Assembly: GCF_000472905.1 (NCBI RefSeq)
Contig: NZ_AXAR01000001.1
Location: 124,001-188,000 of the forward strand
DNA: 64,000 bases
Source: Alicyclobacillus pomorum DSM 14955
GTDB lineage: Bacteria > Bacillota > Bacilli > Alicyclobacillales > Alicyclobacillaceae
Reading direction: 5' to 3'
Of this stretch, positions 1 to 8,497 are shown piece by piece (positions within the stretch are counted from its first letter, which is position 1; every line of letters begins with the position of its first letter). The notes under the pieces are model-generated. The model was not told the DNA's origin. It saw nothing but the letters and a program-made list of their open reading frames with translations, and did no database searches. The translations under genes were made by a program, and so were the position numbers.

Positions 1-132
1 ATGCGTGACTATCCCTTGATTATGGACTCCACATTACTCTACGCCCTCGTCATTATGGGTATGAACTTGATTGTTGACCTCGTCTACGGGTTCCTTGACC
101 CGCGGATTCGGAAGACTGGGTATGCGGGATAG
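1..132 (+). CDS. dppB: Dipeptide/oligopeptide ABC transporter permease, C-terminal fragment
   Basis: The window opens inside this gene; only the last 43 codons are visible, ending in TAG at 130-132. The visible peptide has one hydrophobic stretch (about residues 9-30) followed by LVDLVYGFLDPRIR, the typical C-terminal end of DppB/OppB-type inner-membrane permeases (last membrane helix plus the YxxLDPRIR tail). The next gene, a DppC-type permease, starts 12 nt downstream, as expected for a dppBCDF operon. The first ATG at position 1 is probably an internal methionine, because DppB proteins are about 300 residues long. The substrate-binding protein is not in the window, so peptide, nickel or other specificity cannot be decided. 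Confidence 0.8.
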   Translation: MRDYPLIMDSTLLYALVIMGMNLIVDLVYGFLDPRIRKTGYAG

Positions 133-144
133 GGGGATAGCGCA

Positions 145-1050
145 ATGGCATTGAAAATGGAAGAACTTGAAGACCGTCAGACGCGGACGTACCAGATACT
201 CAGCCAGCGGCGTTCCACATTTGCGCTGCGGTGGTTTCGCTTTCGCAAAAACCGCTTGGCTGTGGTTGGACTGGTCCTGGTGGTGCTACTTGTCGTTGCA
301 GCCGTGTTTGCACCGATTGTAGCGCCGTACTCGTATACAAAGCCTAATTTTCTCGAGACGTTCAAAGGACCGAGTGCGCGGCACTGGTTTGGGACAGACT
401 CGCTCGGACGCGATGTTTTCAGCCGCGTGATCTGGGCTCTGCGCAGCGCCTGTATTGTCGGTTTCGGCGCGGAAGCCGTCGAACTGACGGTCGGTCTCAT
501 GATTGGCGCGCTTGCAGGCTATTTGGGCGGTCTCGTCGACAACATCCTCATGCGGATTGTAGACATCGTATATGCCTTTCCGAGCTTCTTGTTCAGCATT
601 ATCCTGGTGATGCTTCTCGGACATAACATCTGGGCCATCCTGATTGCAGTCTCCGCAACCAGCTGGGTCGGTATGGCCCGGGTGGTGCGCGGTCAGGTCA
701 TGCGGTTGAAACAGTCCGGGTTCATTGAAAGTGCCCGCAGCATGGGGGCTGGCAACTGGCGCATCATCCGGCGCTACTTGTTGCCGAACTCAATGGGCCC
801 CGTTTTGGTCGCTGTCACCTTCGGGATTCCGGCCAACATGATGACCGAAGCCGGTCTGAGCGTCGTCGGCCTGGGGATTGAGCCACCGACGCCGGACCTG
901 GGACAGATGATTATCGACGGGCAACAGGCGATGTTTTCATACCCGTATTTGATGTGGACCCCTGCACTGTTGTTCGCCATCACCCTCATCAGCTTTACTT
1001 TCGTCGGAGACGGGATGCGGGACGCTTTTGACATGAAGGGAAAGCGCTGA
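145..1050 (+). CDS. dppC: Dipeptide/oligopeptide ABC transporter permease DppC
   Basis: Second inner-membrane permease of the peptide ABC importer, 301 aa. An OppC-type N-terminal region (cytoplasmic about 1-37, membrane helix about 38-60) is followed by the binding-protein-dependent transport domain. The EAA loop that contacts the ATPases is seen around residues 195-215 (ESARSMGAGNWRIIRRYLLP). ATG at 145 follows a GGGGGAT ribosome binding site. It lies between the dppB fragment and the two ATPase genes, so the operon is dppB-C-D-F. Substrate is inferred from family only. A nickel/peptide subtype cannot be told apart from this subunit. Confidence 0.92.
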   Translation: MALKMEELEDRQTRTYQILSQRRSTFALRWFRFRKNRLAVVGLVLVVLLVVAAVFAPIVAPYSYTKPNFLETFKGPSARHWFGTDSLGRDVFSRVIWALRSACIVGFGAEAVELTVGLMIGALAGYLGGLVDNILMRIVDIVYAFPSFLFSIILVMLLGHNIWAILIAVSATSWVGMARVVRGQVMRLKQSGFIESARSMGAGNWRIIRRYLLPNSMGPVLVAVTFGIPANMMTEAGLSVVGLGIEPPTPDLGQMIIDGQQAMFSYPYLMWTPALLFAITLISFTFVGDGMRDAFDMKGKR

Positions 1051-1078
1051 TTTGACGCATTGGGAGGAGGGAGACTTG

Positions 1079-2056
1079 ATGGACCACCCGGTCTTGCACG
1101 TCCGCGACCTGCACGTCCAGTTTGTGACGGACACCGGAACGGTGAATGCGGTGAACGGAGTGAACTTGCAGGTAAAACGAGGATCGACAGTGGGCATCGT
1201 CGGGGAAAGCGGCAGCGGCAAGAGCACTACTATGATGGCCGTGATGCGCTTGCTGTCTACGGGAGCCCGCATTGGTGGACAAGTAGACTTTCTGGGAGAG
1301 AACCTGCTTTCGCTGTCCAAAAAACAGATGCGGAAAATCCGCGGACACAGGATATCGATGATTTTCCAAAATCCTTCGACGTACCTAAACCCAACCAAAA
1401 CGATTGGCAAGCAAATGATTGAACCACTGTTGTATCACCACCTCGCCTCACCGGCTGAAGCGCGTAGGCGTGCAGTTCAATTGTTGGGGGACATCGGGAT
1501 TTCAAACCCCGAGAAGAGATTTGACAACTACCCGTTTGAGTTCAGCGGCGGGATGCTCCAGCGTATGATGATTGGGATGGCCTTGCTGTCTCGCCCTCAC
1601 CTTCTGATTGCGGACGAACCGACAACGGCACTCGACGTGACGGTTCAGGCAGAGATTTTGTGGCTGCTGAAAAAACTGCAGCAGGAGACTGGTATGGCGA
1701 TGGTTCTGGTGACGCACGACCTGGCAGTGGCCGCTCAGGTGTGTGACGAGATCTACGTCATGTACGGAGGAGAGATGGTAGAACATCTGCCTTCCGAGAT
1801 GTTGCTGAAAAGTCAAGCTCATCCGTACCTACAGGGTCTGATTCAATCGATTCCAAAGCTCTCTGGAGAAAAGGGGCGTCTGCCGTACATTCCGGGCCAA
1901 CCCTTAGGGGCGTCTGCCAATCGGCCGACAGGGTGTATTTTTGCGGATCGCTGTGCGTATCGGTTCGAGCGCTGTGCAGAGCGCCCACCGTTGTTGCAAC
2001 TGGGAGAGCGACATGAAGTGGCCTGCTGGAAGGCTGGGGCGGAGGTGAGCGTATGA
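1079..2056 (+). CDS. dppD: Peptide ABC transporter ATP-binding protein DppD
   Basis: ATPase subunit of the peptide importer, about 325 aa. Visible motifs are Walker A (GESGSGKST), Q-loop (FQNPSTYLNP), an ABC signature with a slight variation (FSGGMLQRM), Walker B (LLIADEPTTALD) and the switch histidine (VTHDLA). The oligopeptide C-terminal domain ends with four cysteines (C..C..C..C spacing in the segment after PTGC), found in this family. The open frame extends upstream to a TTG at 1052, but GGAGGAGGGAG at 1062-1072 lies inside that extension and sits 6 nt before ATG 1079, so 1079 is taken as the start. The gene overlaps dppF by 4 nt (ATGA). Confidence 0.92.
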   Translation: MDHPVLHVRDLHVQFVTDTGTVNAVNGVNLQVKRGSTVGIVGESGSGKSTTMMAVMRLLSTGARIGGQVDFLGENLLSLSKKQMRKIRGHRISMIFQNPSTYLNPTKTIGKQMIEPLLYHHLASPAEARRRAVQLLGDIGISNPEKRFDNYPFEFSGGMLQRMMIGMALLSRPHLLIADEPTTALDVTVQAEILWLLKKLQQETGMAMVLVTHDLAVAAQVCDEIYVMYGGEMVEHLPSEMLLKSQAHPYLQGLIQSIPKLSGEKGRLPYIPGQPLGASANRPTGCIFADRCAYRFERCAERPPLLQLGERHEVACWKAGAEVSV

Positions 2057-3057
2057 CTGATGGAGCACCCAGAGCGAATCCGGTGCCGCTGGCAGAGCTG
2101 AAGCGCATGACGAAACGGTTCAGGTCTTCCGGACAGGAGGTCGTCGCTTGCCGCGACATCAACTTGCAAATCACGAAAGGGGAGAGCCTTGGCATCGTGG
2201 GCGAGAGCGGGAGTGGGAAATCAACACTCATTCGTATCCTTCAATTGCTCATCCCGCCCACTGAAGGCCAGGTCTACTTCGAAGGAACGGACCTCACTCG
2301 TCTATCCGCAAGGAGACTGCGGACGTTTCGGAAGAAGATACAGTTTGTCGCTCAGGACCCGTACGGATCACTGTTTCCAAACCTGACGATTGGCCAAAAC
2401 ATCGCGGAACCTCTGGAAATCCATGGGGTTGGAGATCGGCGGTCACGTCGGGAACTGGCGGCGGAGTTGATGGAGACGGTGGGCCTCTCACTGTACAACT
2501 TTCATTCTTTCCCGCATGAGCTCAGTGGCGGCCAACAACAACGCGTCGCCATCGCCAGGGCCTTGGCCTTGTACCCGCAGATGATTGTACTGGACGAAGC
2601 GGTGTCGAGTCTCGACGTGTCCATCCAAGCCCAGATCTTGAACCTATTGCAAGGCCTGAAAGAAGAGCGGGAACTTACGTATGTGTTTGTCTCGCACAAT
2701 TTGGCTGTGATTCGCTTGATGTGCGAACAAACGGCCGTCATGTACTTGGGGCGGATTGTCGAGCAGGGAGAAACCGAGCGTCTGTTTACGGCGCCGTCGC
2801 ATCCGTACACCAGGGCATTGATCAGCGCGATTCCAGCGTTCACTGAGGACGGAGTCACTCCGCTTGGGAAATCCGTCCAATTTGTGACAGGTGTCAGTGG
2901 GTCTAAGCAGGGCGGGCAGGGGTGCGCGTACCACCCGCGTTGCCCGTTTGCAACCAGTCGTTGTCGCGAAGAAACCCCGGAACTTCGGACCCTCGAGAGT
3001 GCTCATCAGGTGGCTTGTCACTACGCAGAGACGATGGCAGACTCCGTCCTTCAGTGA
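2053..3057 (+). CDS. dppF: Peptide ABC transporter ATP-binding protein DppF
   Basis: Second ATPase of the peptide importer, 334 aa. Walker A GESGSGKST, signature LSGGQQQRVAIARAL, Walker B MIVLDEAVSSLD (an unusual DEAVSSLD form that is common in DppF/OppF) and the switch histidine in VSHNLAV are present. The C-terminal oligopeptide-type extension carries CAYHPRCPFATSRC. The start ATG overlaps the dppD stop (ATGA), with GGAGGTGA at 2041-2048 as the binding site, so the two ATPases are translationally coupled. It is the last gene of the dpp operon; no clear terminator follows, and yojF begins 122 nt later. Confidence 0.92.
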   Translation: MTDGAPRANPVPLAELKRMTKRFRSSGQEVVACRDINLQITKGESLGIVGESGSGKSTLIRILQLLIPPTEGQVYFEGTDLTRLSARRLRTFRKKIQFVAQDPYGSLFPNLTIGQNIAEPLEIHGVGDRRSRRELAAELMETVGLSLYNFHSFPHELSGGQQQRVAIARALALYPQMIVLDEAVSSLDVSIQAQILNLLQGLKEERELTYVFVSHNLAVIRLMCEQTAVMYLGRIVEQGETERLFTAPSHPYTRALISAIPAFTEDGVTPLGKSVQFVTGVSGSKQGGQGCAYHPRCPFATSRCREETPELRTLESAHQVACHYAETMADSVLQ

Positions 3058-3179
3058 GGTGCACATAAATGGGTGTGCGTTTCCACAGAGGTGGCCGAAC
3101 TTGCGCGAGACCGACATCATGCCGGATACTATGGATAGAATTGTGTCCTTTACAATGGCTTTGGTGGAGGAGGGTGAGT

Positions 3180-3524
3180 ATGGGCCCGATTGCGAAAGAC
3201 GAGGTGCAGAAAGCGATAGAGCGTTTCATCGGGAAGGACGTGTATCTACACCTGGAGACAACCAACGGGGCGTACGCAGCTCGTCAAGGTGCCATGGCGG
3301 TCTGCGCGTACATACGGAATGGAAAAGTGCAGTTTCACCGGGGTCTCATCACTGGCGACGGTCCGTATCGCGTCGGTTTGAAGATGGACAACGGGTGGAT
3401 TTACGCAGAAGGATTAACGGATTATGAAATTGATGAACAAGGCAGGTTGCTGCTTGCTGGACATGACACGGAGGGACGGCTCGCGGTGGCATTGGAGTTG
3501 AGCGAGCAACCGTTCCCCATGTGA
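3180..3524 (+). CDS. yojF: YojF family protein (DUF1806)
   Basis: Small 114-aa cytoplasmic protein of the YojF family, whose genes sit next to bshB2 in many Bacilli. Its biochemical role is not established. The open frame begins at 3069, but the first 37 codons (rich in Trp, Cys and Arg) do not look like protein. GGAGGAGGGTGA at 3165-3176 is placed just before ATG 3180, which gives the usual family length of about 115 residues. The bshB2 gene follows after 15 nt with its own ribosome binding site, so the pair is probably co-transcribed. Assignment rests on recognised sequence features (MAVCAYIRNGKV, GPYRVGLKM) plus neighbourhood. Confidence 0.8.
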   Translation: MGPIAKDEVQKAIERFIGKDVYLHLETTNGAYAARQGAMAVCAYIRNGKVQFHRGLITGDGPYRVGLKMDNGWIYAEGLTDYEIDEQGRLLLAGHDTEGRLAVALELSEQPFPM

Positions 3525-3539
3525 CAGGAGGGATGAGTC

Positions 3540-4214
3540 ATGGAACGCCACGTGCTGGCTGTGTACCCGCACCCGGACGATGAGACGTTCGGCAAAGCGG
3601 GTACGATTGCCCTGTACACCCGGGCGGGGACTCCCGTGACACTGATTTGCGGCACCCTGGGCCAAATGGGGAGGAATATGGGGAAGCCTTTCTTTGCAAC
3701 CCGTGAAACGCTTCCCATCATCCGCGAGAAGGAATTGCGCGACGCCTGTTCGATTCTCGGCATCAAAGACCTACGCTTGCTGGGATTGCGCGATAAGACG
3801 GTCGAATTTGAAGATCCGGAAGAACTGGCCGACCGGATTTACGAGGTCATTCAGGAGGTAAATCCGTCCGTCATCATGACCTATTATCCTGGTTATGGCG
3901 TACATCCAGATCATAATGCCATGTCTGCTGCAACGGTCTTGGCGGTCAAGCGGTTGCCAAAAGAGAAACGGCCTGTGCTGCATTGTTCTCCGATTGTGGA
4001 CAATCCACACGAGGTGTTTGGGCCGCCGGATGTCGTCTTTGATGTGACGCCGGTCCTGGACATCAAGATGGCGGCCATCAAAGCGCATCGCTCTCAGTCT
4101 GAAGTCATGATGGCGCGCTGGGAACGGGAAGCCGCACAAAGCCCGGAAGCCCGAAAACAATTCGAAGCGTTCATGAGTACGGAATCGTACTGGATTTACC
4201 CCATTGAAGATTGA
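3540..4214 (+). CDS. bshB2: Bacillithiol biosynthesis deacetylase BshB2
   Basis: PIG-L/LmbE-family zinc deacetylase, 224 aa, expected to remove the acetyl group from N-acetylglucosaminyl-malate during bacillithiol synthesis. The metal-binding HPDDE motif is at about residues 11-15, and a second histidine motif HPDH appears in the middle (PGYGVHPDHNAM). Length and the yojF neighbour match Bacillus BshB2 (YojG) rather than other LmbE-like enzymes. ATG 3540 has CAGGAGGGA 6 nt upstream. A hairpin plus T-run terminator lies 14 nt after the stop. Other bacillithiol genes (bshA, bshC) are not in the window. Confidence 0.9.
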   Translation: MERHVLAVYPHPDDETFGKAGTIALYTRAGTPVTLICGTLGQMGRNMGKPFFATRETLPIIREKELRDACSILGIKDLRLLGLRDKTVEFEDPEELADRIYEVIQEVNPSVIMTYYPGYGVHPDHNAMSAATVLAVKRLPKEKRPVLHCSPIVDNPHEVFGPPDVVFDVTPVLDIKMAAIKAHRSQSEVMMARWEREAAQSPEARKQFEAFMSTESYWIYPIED

Positions 4215-4227
4215 ACTCTGTTCACCC

Positions 4228-4250
4228 ACCGCCCATAGGGCGGTTTTTTT
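4228..4250 (+). terminator. Intrinsic terminator after bshB2
   Basis: Stem CCGCCC/GGGCGG (4229-4234 with 4238-4243) and a 3-nt loop, closed by an A-T pair and followed by seven T residues. It ends the yojF-bshB2 unit. Confidence 0.9.
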
Positions 4251-4375
4251 GTGGTATGGTGCCGTGGGGTGTTGCGTGTTGCTTCGGCGCTTGTCAGAGG
4301 TGGTTCGTCGGAAGGGATGTACCACTTGCAAAGTACGAATCAAAATTTTCCTGGTCGGAAACGCCTACGCATCTA

Positions 4376-4403
4376 TTGACACACAATGCTCATGTGCTAC
4401 AAT
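4376..4403 (+). promoter_or_regulatory. SigA-type promoter of the rbs operon
   Basis: A perfect -35 box TTGACA (4376-4381) is separated by 16 bp from a -10 box TACAAT (4398-4403). The rbsR start codon lies about 90 nt downstream, and an operator-like palindrome covers the expected start-site region. Confidence 0.8.
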
Positions 4404-4415
4404 GCATGCATCTGG

Positions 4416-4434
4416 ATGTGGTAACGTTTTCACA
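4416..4434 (+). promoter_or_regulatory. Operator-like palindrome 1 of the rbs operon
   Basis: ATGTGGTAACGTTTTCACA. The core TGTG..AACGTT..CACA is a near-perfect palindrome of the LacI-family type, placed just downstream of the -10 box, where bound repressor would block initiation. The same 19 bases recur at 5497-5515. It also resembles a CcpA cre box with two mismatches, so RbsR, CcpA or both could bind. Confidence 0.7.
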
Positions 4435-4494
4435 GCAGGTGCATCCACTAAAATTCAAAATATGAAAGCGTTTTTATTGCAAGGTGGAAGGCCT

Positions 4495-5487
4495 ATGGCC
4501 ACGATTAAAGATGTTGCACGATTGGCGAATGTGTCCGTTTCAACGGTATCGCGTGTTATTAATCAGAGCGGTTACGTGGGGAAAGAATTTTATGATCGCG
4601 TCGTTTGGGCGATGAAGGAGCTCAACTATCAGCCTAACGCGATTGCCAGAGGTCTCGTCAGTAGAAAGACCGCAACCATCGGTCTCATTGTTCCGGACGT
4701 GGCGAACCCGTTCTTCTCGGACGTCGCACGCGGGGTTGAGGATGAGGCGATTGCAAACGGTTACACCGTTATCTTGTGCAACACAGACTGGAACCTGCAA
4801 CGTGAACAGATGTATGTCAACCTCCTGCAAGGAAAGTGGGTGGAAGGCATTGTTCTGGTGGGAAGTCGGACCCCGGAACACGAATTGGTCGGCCTGCTCA
4901 ATGGACTTCCCATCATTTTGGCGGATCGGAAACCTACTCATTTGAAAAGCGGAGTGTGGACCGACAATGAAGGCGGAGCTTATCTCGCGACGAAACACCT
5001 GATTGAGATGGGGTGTCGGAAGATTGCCCATATTTCGGGTCCTGAGGATTCTCCATCGGCAACAGCAAGGCGAGCGGGATTTCGTCAAGCCATTGAAGAA
5101 CAGGTTGGTGTGTACGGGACCGTCGCTCAAGGGGACTTTCGCTACGACGGTGGGTACGAAGCGGCCATTCAACTGCTCTCTGCAGAAGACGTCCCAGATG
5201 GTATATTCGCCGCGAACGACGTCATGGCCATCGCTGTTGTACAGGCCGCCAATCGGAAGGGGATTCGAATTCCGGAGGATGTTAAACTGGTCGGATACGA
5301 CAACATCCCGATGTCAGAGTACGTCTACCCATCCATCACCACGGTCGAGCAACGAGGTTATGACATGGGACGCATGGCGTCGAAGATTCTCATTGCGCAG
5401 TTGGATGGGCGCGACGATGTGTCGCTTACAAAGGAATTTGAACCGACACTCCTCGTGCGACATTCTACTCGGCTCGATACACCGTAG
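4495..5487 (+). CDS. rbsR: LacI-family transcriptional regulator of ribose genes
   Basis: 330-aa LacI/GalR-family repressor. The N-terminal helix-turn-helix (ATIKDVARLANVSVSTVSRV, residues 2-21) is followed by the hinge and a periplasmic-binding-protein-like ligand domain (TIGLIVPDVANPFFSDVARG, then GIFAANDVMA and the VGYDNIPMSEYVYPSITTV region). An open frame runs further upstream, but this ATG follows AAGGTGGAAGG and the family N-terminus begins here. As first gene of the rbs operon it most likely senses ribose or a ribose phosphate and binds the two identical 19-bp sites flanking its gene, giving autoregulation and control of rbsDACBK. The effector is inferred from context. Confidence 0.88.
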   Translation: MATIKDVARLANVSVSTVSRVINQSGYVGKEFYDRVVWAMKELNYQPNAIARGLVSRKTATIGLIVPDVANPFFSDVARGVEDEAIANGYTVILCNTDWNLQREQMYVNLLQGKWVEGIVLVGSRTPEHELVGLLNGLPIILADRKPTHLKSGVWTDNEGGAYLATKHLIEMGCRKIAHISGPEDSPSATARRAGFRQAIEEQVGVYGTVAQGDFRYDGGYEAAIQLLSAEDVPDGIFAANDVMAIAVVQAANRKGIRIPEDVKLVGYDNIPMSEYVYPSITTVEQRGYDMGRMASKILIAQLDGRDDVSLTKEFEPTLLVRHSTRLDTP

Positions 5488-5496
5488 TTGTGCCGT

Positions 5497-5515
5497 ATGT
5501 GGTAACGTTTTCACA
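5497..5515 (+). promoter_or_regulatory. Operator-like palindrome 2, between rbsR and rbsD
   Basis: Exact copy of the 19-base site at 4416-4434, 10 nt after the rbsR stop. No convincing -35/-10 pair is seen next to it, so it may act as a roadblock, as a second looping site, or on a weak internal promoter. Confidence 0.65.
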
Positions 5516-5567
5516 TTACCCACCCACGGATTGACTGGGGTTCAACGGAGATAGGGGGCATTGCAAC

Positions 5568-5960
5568 ATGAAAGCGTCAGGCATCCTTCATGGAGATATC
5601 TCCGAGCTCGTTGCGCGATTGGGCCATGGGGATGAAATCGTGATTTCCGACTACGGACTTCCTGTTCCGCCAGGGGTTACGCAAATTGACCTTGCGGTGA
5701 AGACGGGGGTGCCATCGTTTCTCGACGTCCTGGAAACGGTGCTGTCCGAGTTGGTCGTAGAACACTGGGTGGTGGCCACGGAGTTACATGATACTCATCC
5801 AGACTTCCTTGCAAAGATCCAGCACCTGTTGAAACCGTTTCCGGAATTCCTGGCTCATGAGGATTTTAAGAAGCGATGTAAACAGGCAAAGGCCATCATT
5901 CGAACAGGTGAGTGGACGCCGTACGCCAATGTCATCTTGCGAGCAGGCGTCCCATTCTAG
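5568..5960 (+). CDS. rbsD: D-ribose pyranase
   Basis: 130-aa RbsD/FucU-family mutarotase that interconverts pyranose and furanose forms of ribose so that ribokinase can use it. Family features are the start MKASGILHGDISELVARLGHGDEIVISD (split here as MKASGILHGD and LGHGDEIVISD), the VPPGV loop and the C-terminal RTGEWTPYANVIL. The length is typical (about 130 aa). AGGGGG precedes ATG 5568 by about 10 nt. It is second in the operon, ahead of the ABC transporter genes. Confidence 0.95.
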   Translation: MKASGILHGDISELVARLGHGDEIVISDYGLPVPPGVTQIDLAVKTGVPSFLDVLETVLSELVVEHWVVATELHDTHPDFLAKIQHLLKPFPEFLAHEDFKKRCKQAKAIIRTGEWTPYANVILRAGVPF

Positions 5961-5977
5961 GACTGGGGGGTGAACCT

Positions 5978-7468
5978 GTGAGTGTGCTGGAGATGAAGGG
6001 GATTTCAAAATCGTTTGGCACGGTAAAGGTTCTGCAGGGCGTGGACCTGCGGCTTGAATCCGGGGAGGTGCTAGCCCTTCTTGGAGAGAACGGTGCCGGG
6101 AAATCCACTCTGATGAAGATCTTAACCGGAGTGTATGCTGCAGATGACGGACAAATTTTCATCGACGGAGAGCCTGTTCACATTCATCGCATTCAGGACA
6201 GTCGAGCGCTGGGCATCGAAATCATCCATCAGGAGTTGAGCCTCTTTCAAAATCTGTCTATCGCAGAGAATTTCCTGATTGGGCATGAAGAGAAGTATCG
6301 AAACACATTTGGTCTGGTGGACTACAAAAAGCTTCACCGTGAAGTGGCAGACGCCCTGCGGCGGGTAGGCTTGCAGCGTCCCACTTCGACGCTCGTTGGC
6401 AGTTTGGGCGTTGGTGAGCAGCAGCTGGTGGAAATCTCGCGTGCCCTCCAGTCCAATGTGCGGTTTCTTATCATGGACGAGCCTACCGCCGCATTGACGG
6501 AGGTCGAAACCGAACGCCTGTTTGAACTGATTCGACAGCTGCGCTCAAACGGTGTAGGCATCATCTACATCTCGCACCGGATGGAAGAGCTGTACCAAAT
6601 TGCTGACAAAGTTGAGATCTTACGGGATGGACAGTTTATCGGCACACGGGTGATGGCGGAGGCACAGGAGCGCGAGCTGATCAGCATGATGGTCGGCCGC
6701 GATGTCGATAATCGTTATCCGCGGGTCCCCACTACGCCTGGGGAAACGCTGCTTGAAGTGAAAGGGCTTACGACGCAATACGTTCGGGACATCAACCTGA
6801 CTGTCCGCGCTGGAGAGGTCGTTGGACTCGGCGGGCTCATGGGGGCCGGGCGGACCGAAGTTGCGCGGGCGCTGATGGGAATCGACAAAGTTACGCGTGG
6901 TGAGATTGTCTTCAAAGGAAAGCCACGGCGCTTTACATCTCCTCGTGAGGCTATTCGGGAAGGAATGGTATTTCTTACGGAGGATAGAAAAAGCGAAGGG
7001 CTCATTCTTCCGTTCAGCGTGCGGGAAAACCTGGCGCTGTCCACACTGGACCAGCGAAAACGCGCCGGACTGGTGAACCGACGTCTGGAAAAGGTGTTTG
7101 CGAGTGACATGGTCAAGCGGCTGCGTATTAAGGTGGCGAATCCCGAGCAAAGCGTTGGCAGCTTAAGTGGTGGCAACCAGCAAAAAGTCGTTCTTGGGAA
7201 GTGGCTTGCACATAATCCTGACCTGCTGATTCTAGATGAACCCACAAGAGGTGTCGACGTTGGGGCGAAGCAGGAAATATACCAACTGATCAATGAGATG
7301 ACCGCAAGCGGCAAAGCCATTCTCATGATTTCCTCAGACTTGCCGGAGCTGCTGGGCATGTGCGACAGAGTGTACGTGATGTTCCAGGGCACCACGCAGG
7401 GTGAGGTGCGGGGAAGTGCCATGAACCAAGAGGACTTCATGACGCTGGCAACAGGAGGGGAGTTGTGA
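5978..7468 (+). CDS. rbsA: Ribose import ATP-binding protein RbsA
   Basis: 496-aa tandem ABC ATPase of the sugar (CUT2) class that energises RbsC. The first cassette has Walker A GENGAGKST, a short signature region (LGVGEQQLVEI) and Walker B LIMDEPTAAL. The second cassette has a degenerate Walker A (GLMGAGRTE) and signature LSGGNQQKVVLGKWL with LILDEPTRGVD, the usual RbsA pattern of one weak site. The open frame could start at 5912, but GTG 5978 follows GGGGGG with good spacing and gives the normal N-terminus (SVLEMKGISKSFG). Its stop overlaps the start of rbsC. Confidence 0.95.
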   Translation: MSVLEMKGISKSFGTVKVLQGVDLRLESGEVLALLGENGAGKSTLMKILTGVYAADDGQIFIDGEPVHIHRIQDSRALGIEIIHQELSLFQNLSIAENFLIGHEEKYRNTFGLVDYKKLHREVADALRRVGLQRPTSTLVGSLGVGEQQLVEISRALQSNVRFLIMDEPTAALTEVETERLFELIRQLRSNGVGIIYISHRMEELYQIADKVEILRDGQFIGTRVMAEAQERELISMMVGRDVDNRYPRVPTTPGETLLEVKGLTTQYVRDINLTVRAGEVVGLGGLMGAGRTEVARALMGIDKVTRGEIVFKGKPRRFTSPREAIREGMVFLTEDRKSEGLILPFSVRENLALSTLDQRKRAGLVNRRLEKVFASDMVKRLRIKVANPEQSVGSLSGGNQQKVVLGKWLAHNPDLLILDEPTRGVDVGAKQEIYQLINEMTASGKAILMISSDLPELLGMCDRVYVMFQGTTQGEVRGSAMNQEDFMTLATGGEL

Positions 7469-8400
7469 TGGGGGATTTCATCCGTCGCTATCATTTAGGA
7501 CCACTGATTGGATTTTTACTGCTATTCATCATTCTTTCAGTTGTATCGCCGCAGTTTATGACCTTCGGCAACCTCCGCAACGTGGCACTGCAGACTTCGG
7601 TGAACATGCTGTTGGCCGTCGGCATGACATTCGTCATCTTGACTTCTGGAATTGACTTGTCAGTCGGCTCCACGTTAGCGATGACAAGTTCGGTGGCAGC
7701 TGGATTGATGGTTACACATGTGCCCATCTGGATTGCTGTGGTGGTCGCTTTGGCCATTGGGCTGCTGGCCGGATTGTTCAATGGGATTTTTGTTGCCTAC
7801 GCCGGTTTGGCGCCGTTTATTGTCACACTGGGAACGATGACGTTGTTCCGGGGGATTACAGAGATTTACACGCACGGAACACCCATTTTCAATCTCCCGG
7901 ACAGTTTTGCTTGGTTGGGTACGGCTCAGCTTGCCGGGATTCCGGTCCCTGTCATCCTCACGGTGATCGTCTTGATTGTCGCCTGGGTGATTCTGGCGAA
8001 GTCCGTTCCCGGTCGTCGCATTTACGCGGTGGGCGGAAATGAACAGGTCGCATACCTCGCAGGGGTGCGCGTCAAAAAGTACTTATTGCTCGTGTACATG
8101 GTCAGCGGCTTTTTGGCGGCCGTCGCTGGCCTGGTGTTAACTTCGCGCCTAGGCTCAGCCGAACCGACAGCGGGTACTGGCTACGAACTGGATGCGATTA
8201 CTGCCGTTGTCCTGGGTGGTACAAGTCTGTTCGGTGGTGAAGGGACACTGGTGGGGACCATCATTGGTGCAGCCATCTTAGGTGTCATTGACAACGGCCT
8301 CAACATCCTGAATGTGAACTCGTTTTGGCAGGACGCCGTCCGAGGCGCCATCATCCTCGTGGCGATTCTGTTGGACCGGAAAAAGACGACAACGATATAA
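7468..8400 (+). CDS. rbsC: Ribose ABC transporter permease RbsC
   Basis: About 310-aa integral membrane permease of the CUT2 family, with the typical alternation of hydrophobic helices. It contains the conserved GIDLSVGSTLAM motif (residues about 62-73) and the C-terminal LGGTSLFGGEGTLVGT loop that faces the ATPase. AGGAGGGG at 7453-7460 serves either GTG 7465 or ATG 7468; ATG 7468 is chosen for spacing (9 nt) and shares its A with the rbsA stop TGA. It works with RbsA and the lipoprotein RbsB. Confidence 0.94.
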   Translation: MGDFIRRYHLGPLIGFLLLFIILSVVSPQFMTFGNLRNVALQTSVNMLLAVGMTFVILTSGIDLSVGSTLAMTSSVAAGLMVTHVPIWIAVVVALAIGLLAGLFNGIFVAYAGLAPFIVTLGTMTLFRGITEIYTHGTPIFNLPDSFAWLGTAQLAGIPVPVILTVIVLIVAWVILAKSVPGRRIYAVGGNEQVAYLAGVRVKKYLLLVYMVSGFLAAVAGLVLTSRLGSAEPTAGTGYELDAITAVVLGGTSLFGGEGTLVGTIIGAAILGVIDNGLNILNVNSFWQDAVRGAIILVAILLDRKKTTTI

Positions 8401-8497
8401 AACCATGGGTTGTGGGGTTTGCAGACGCGTGCTCCTAAAACTCGCGATTCTGCTCAAAATACAAAGGATTTGTATATGAAGAAGGGAGTCATTTGAG

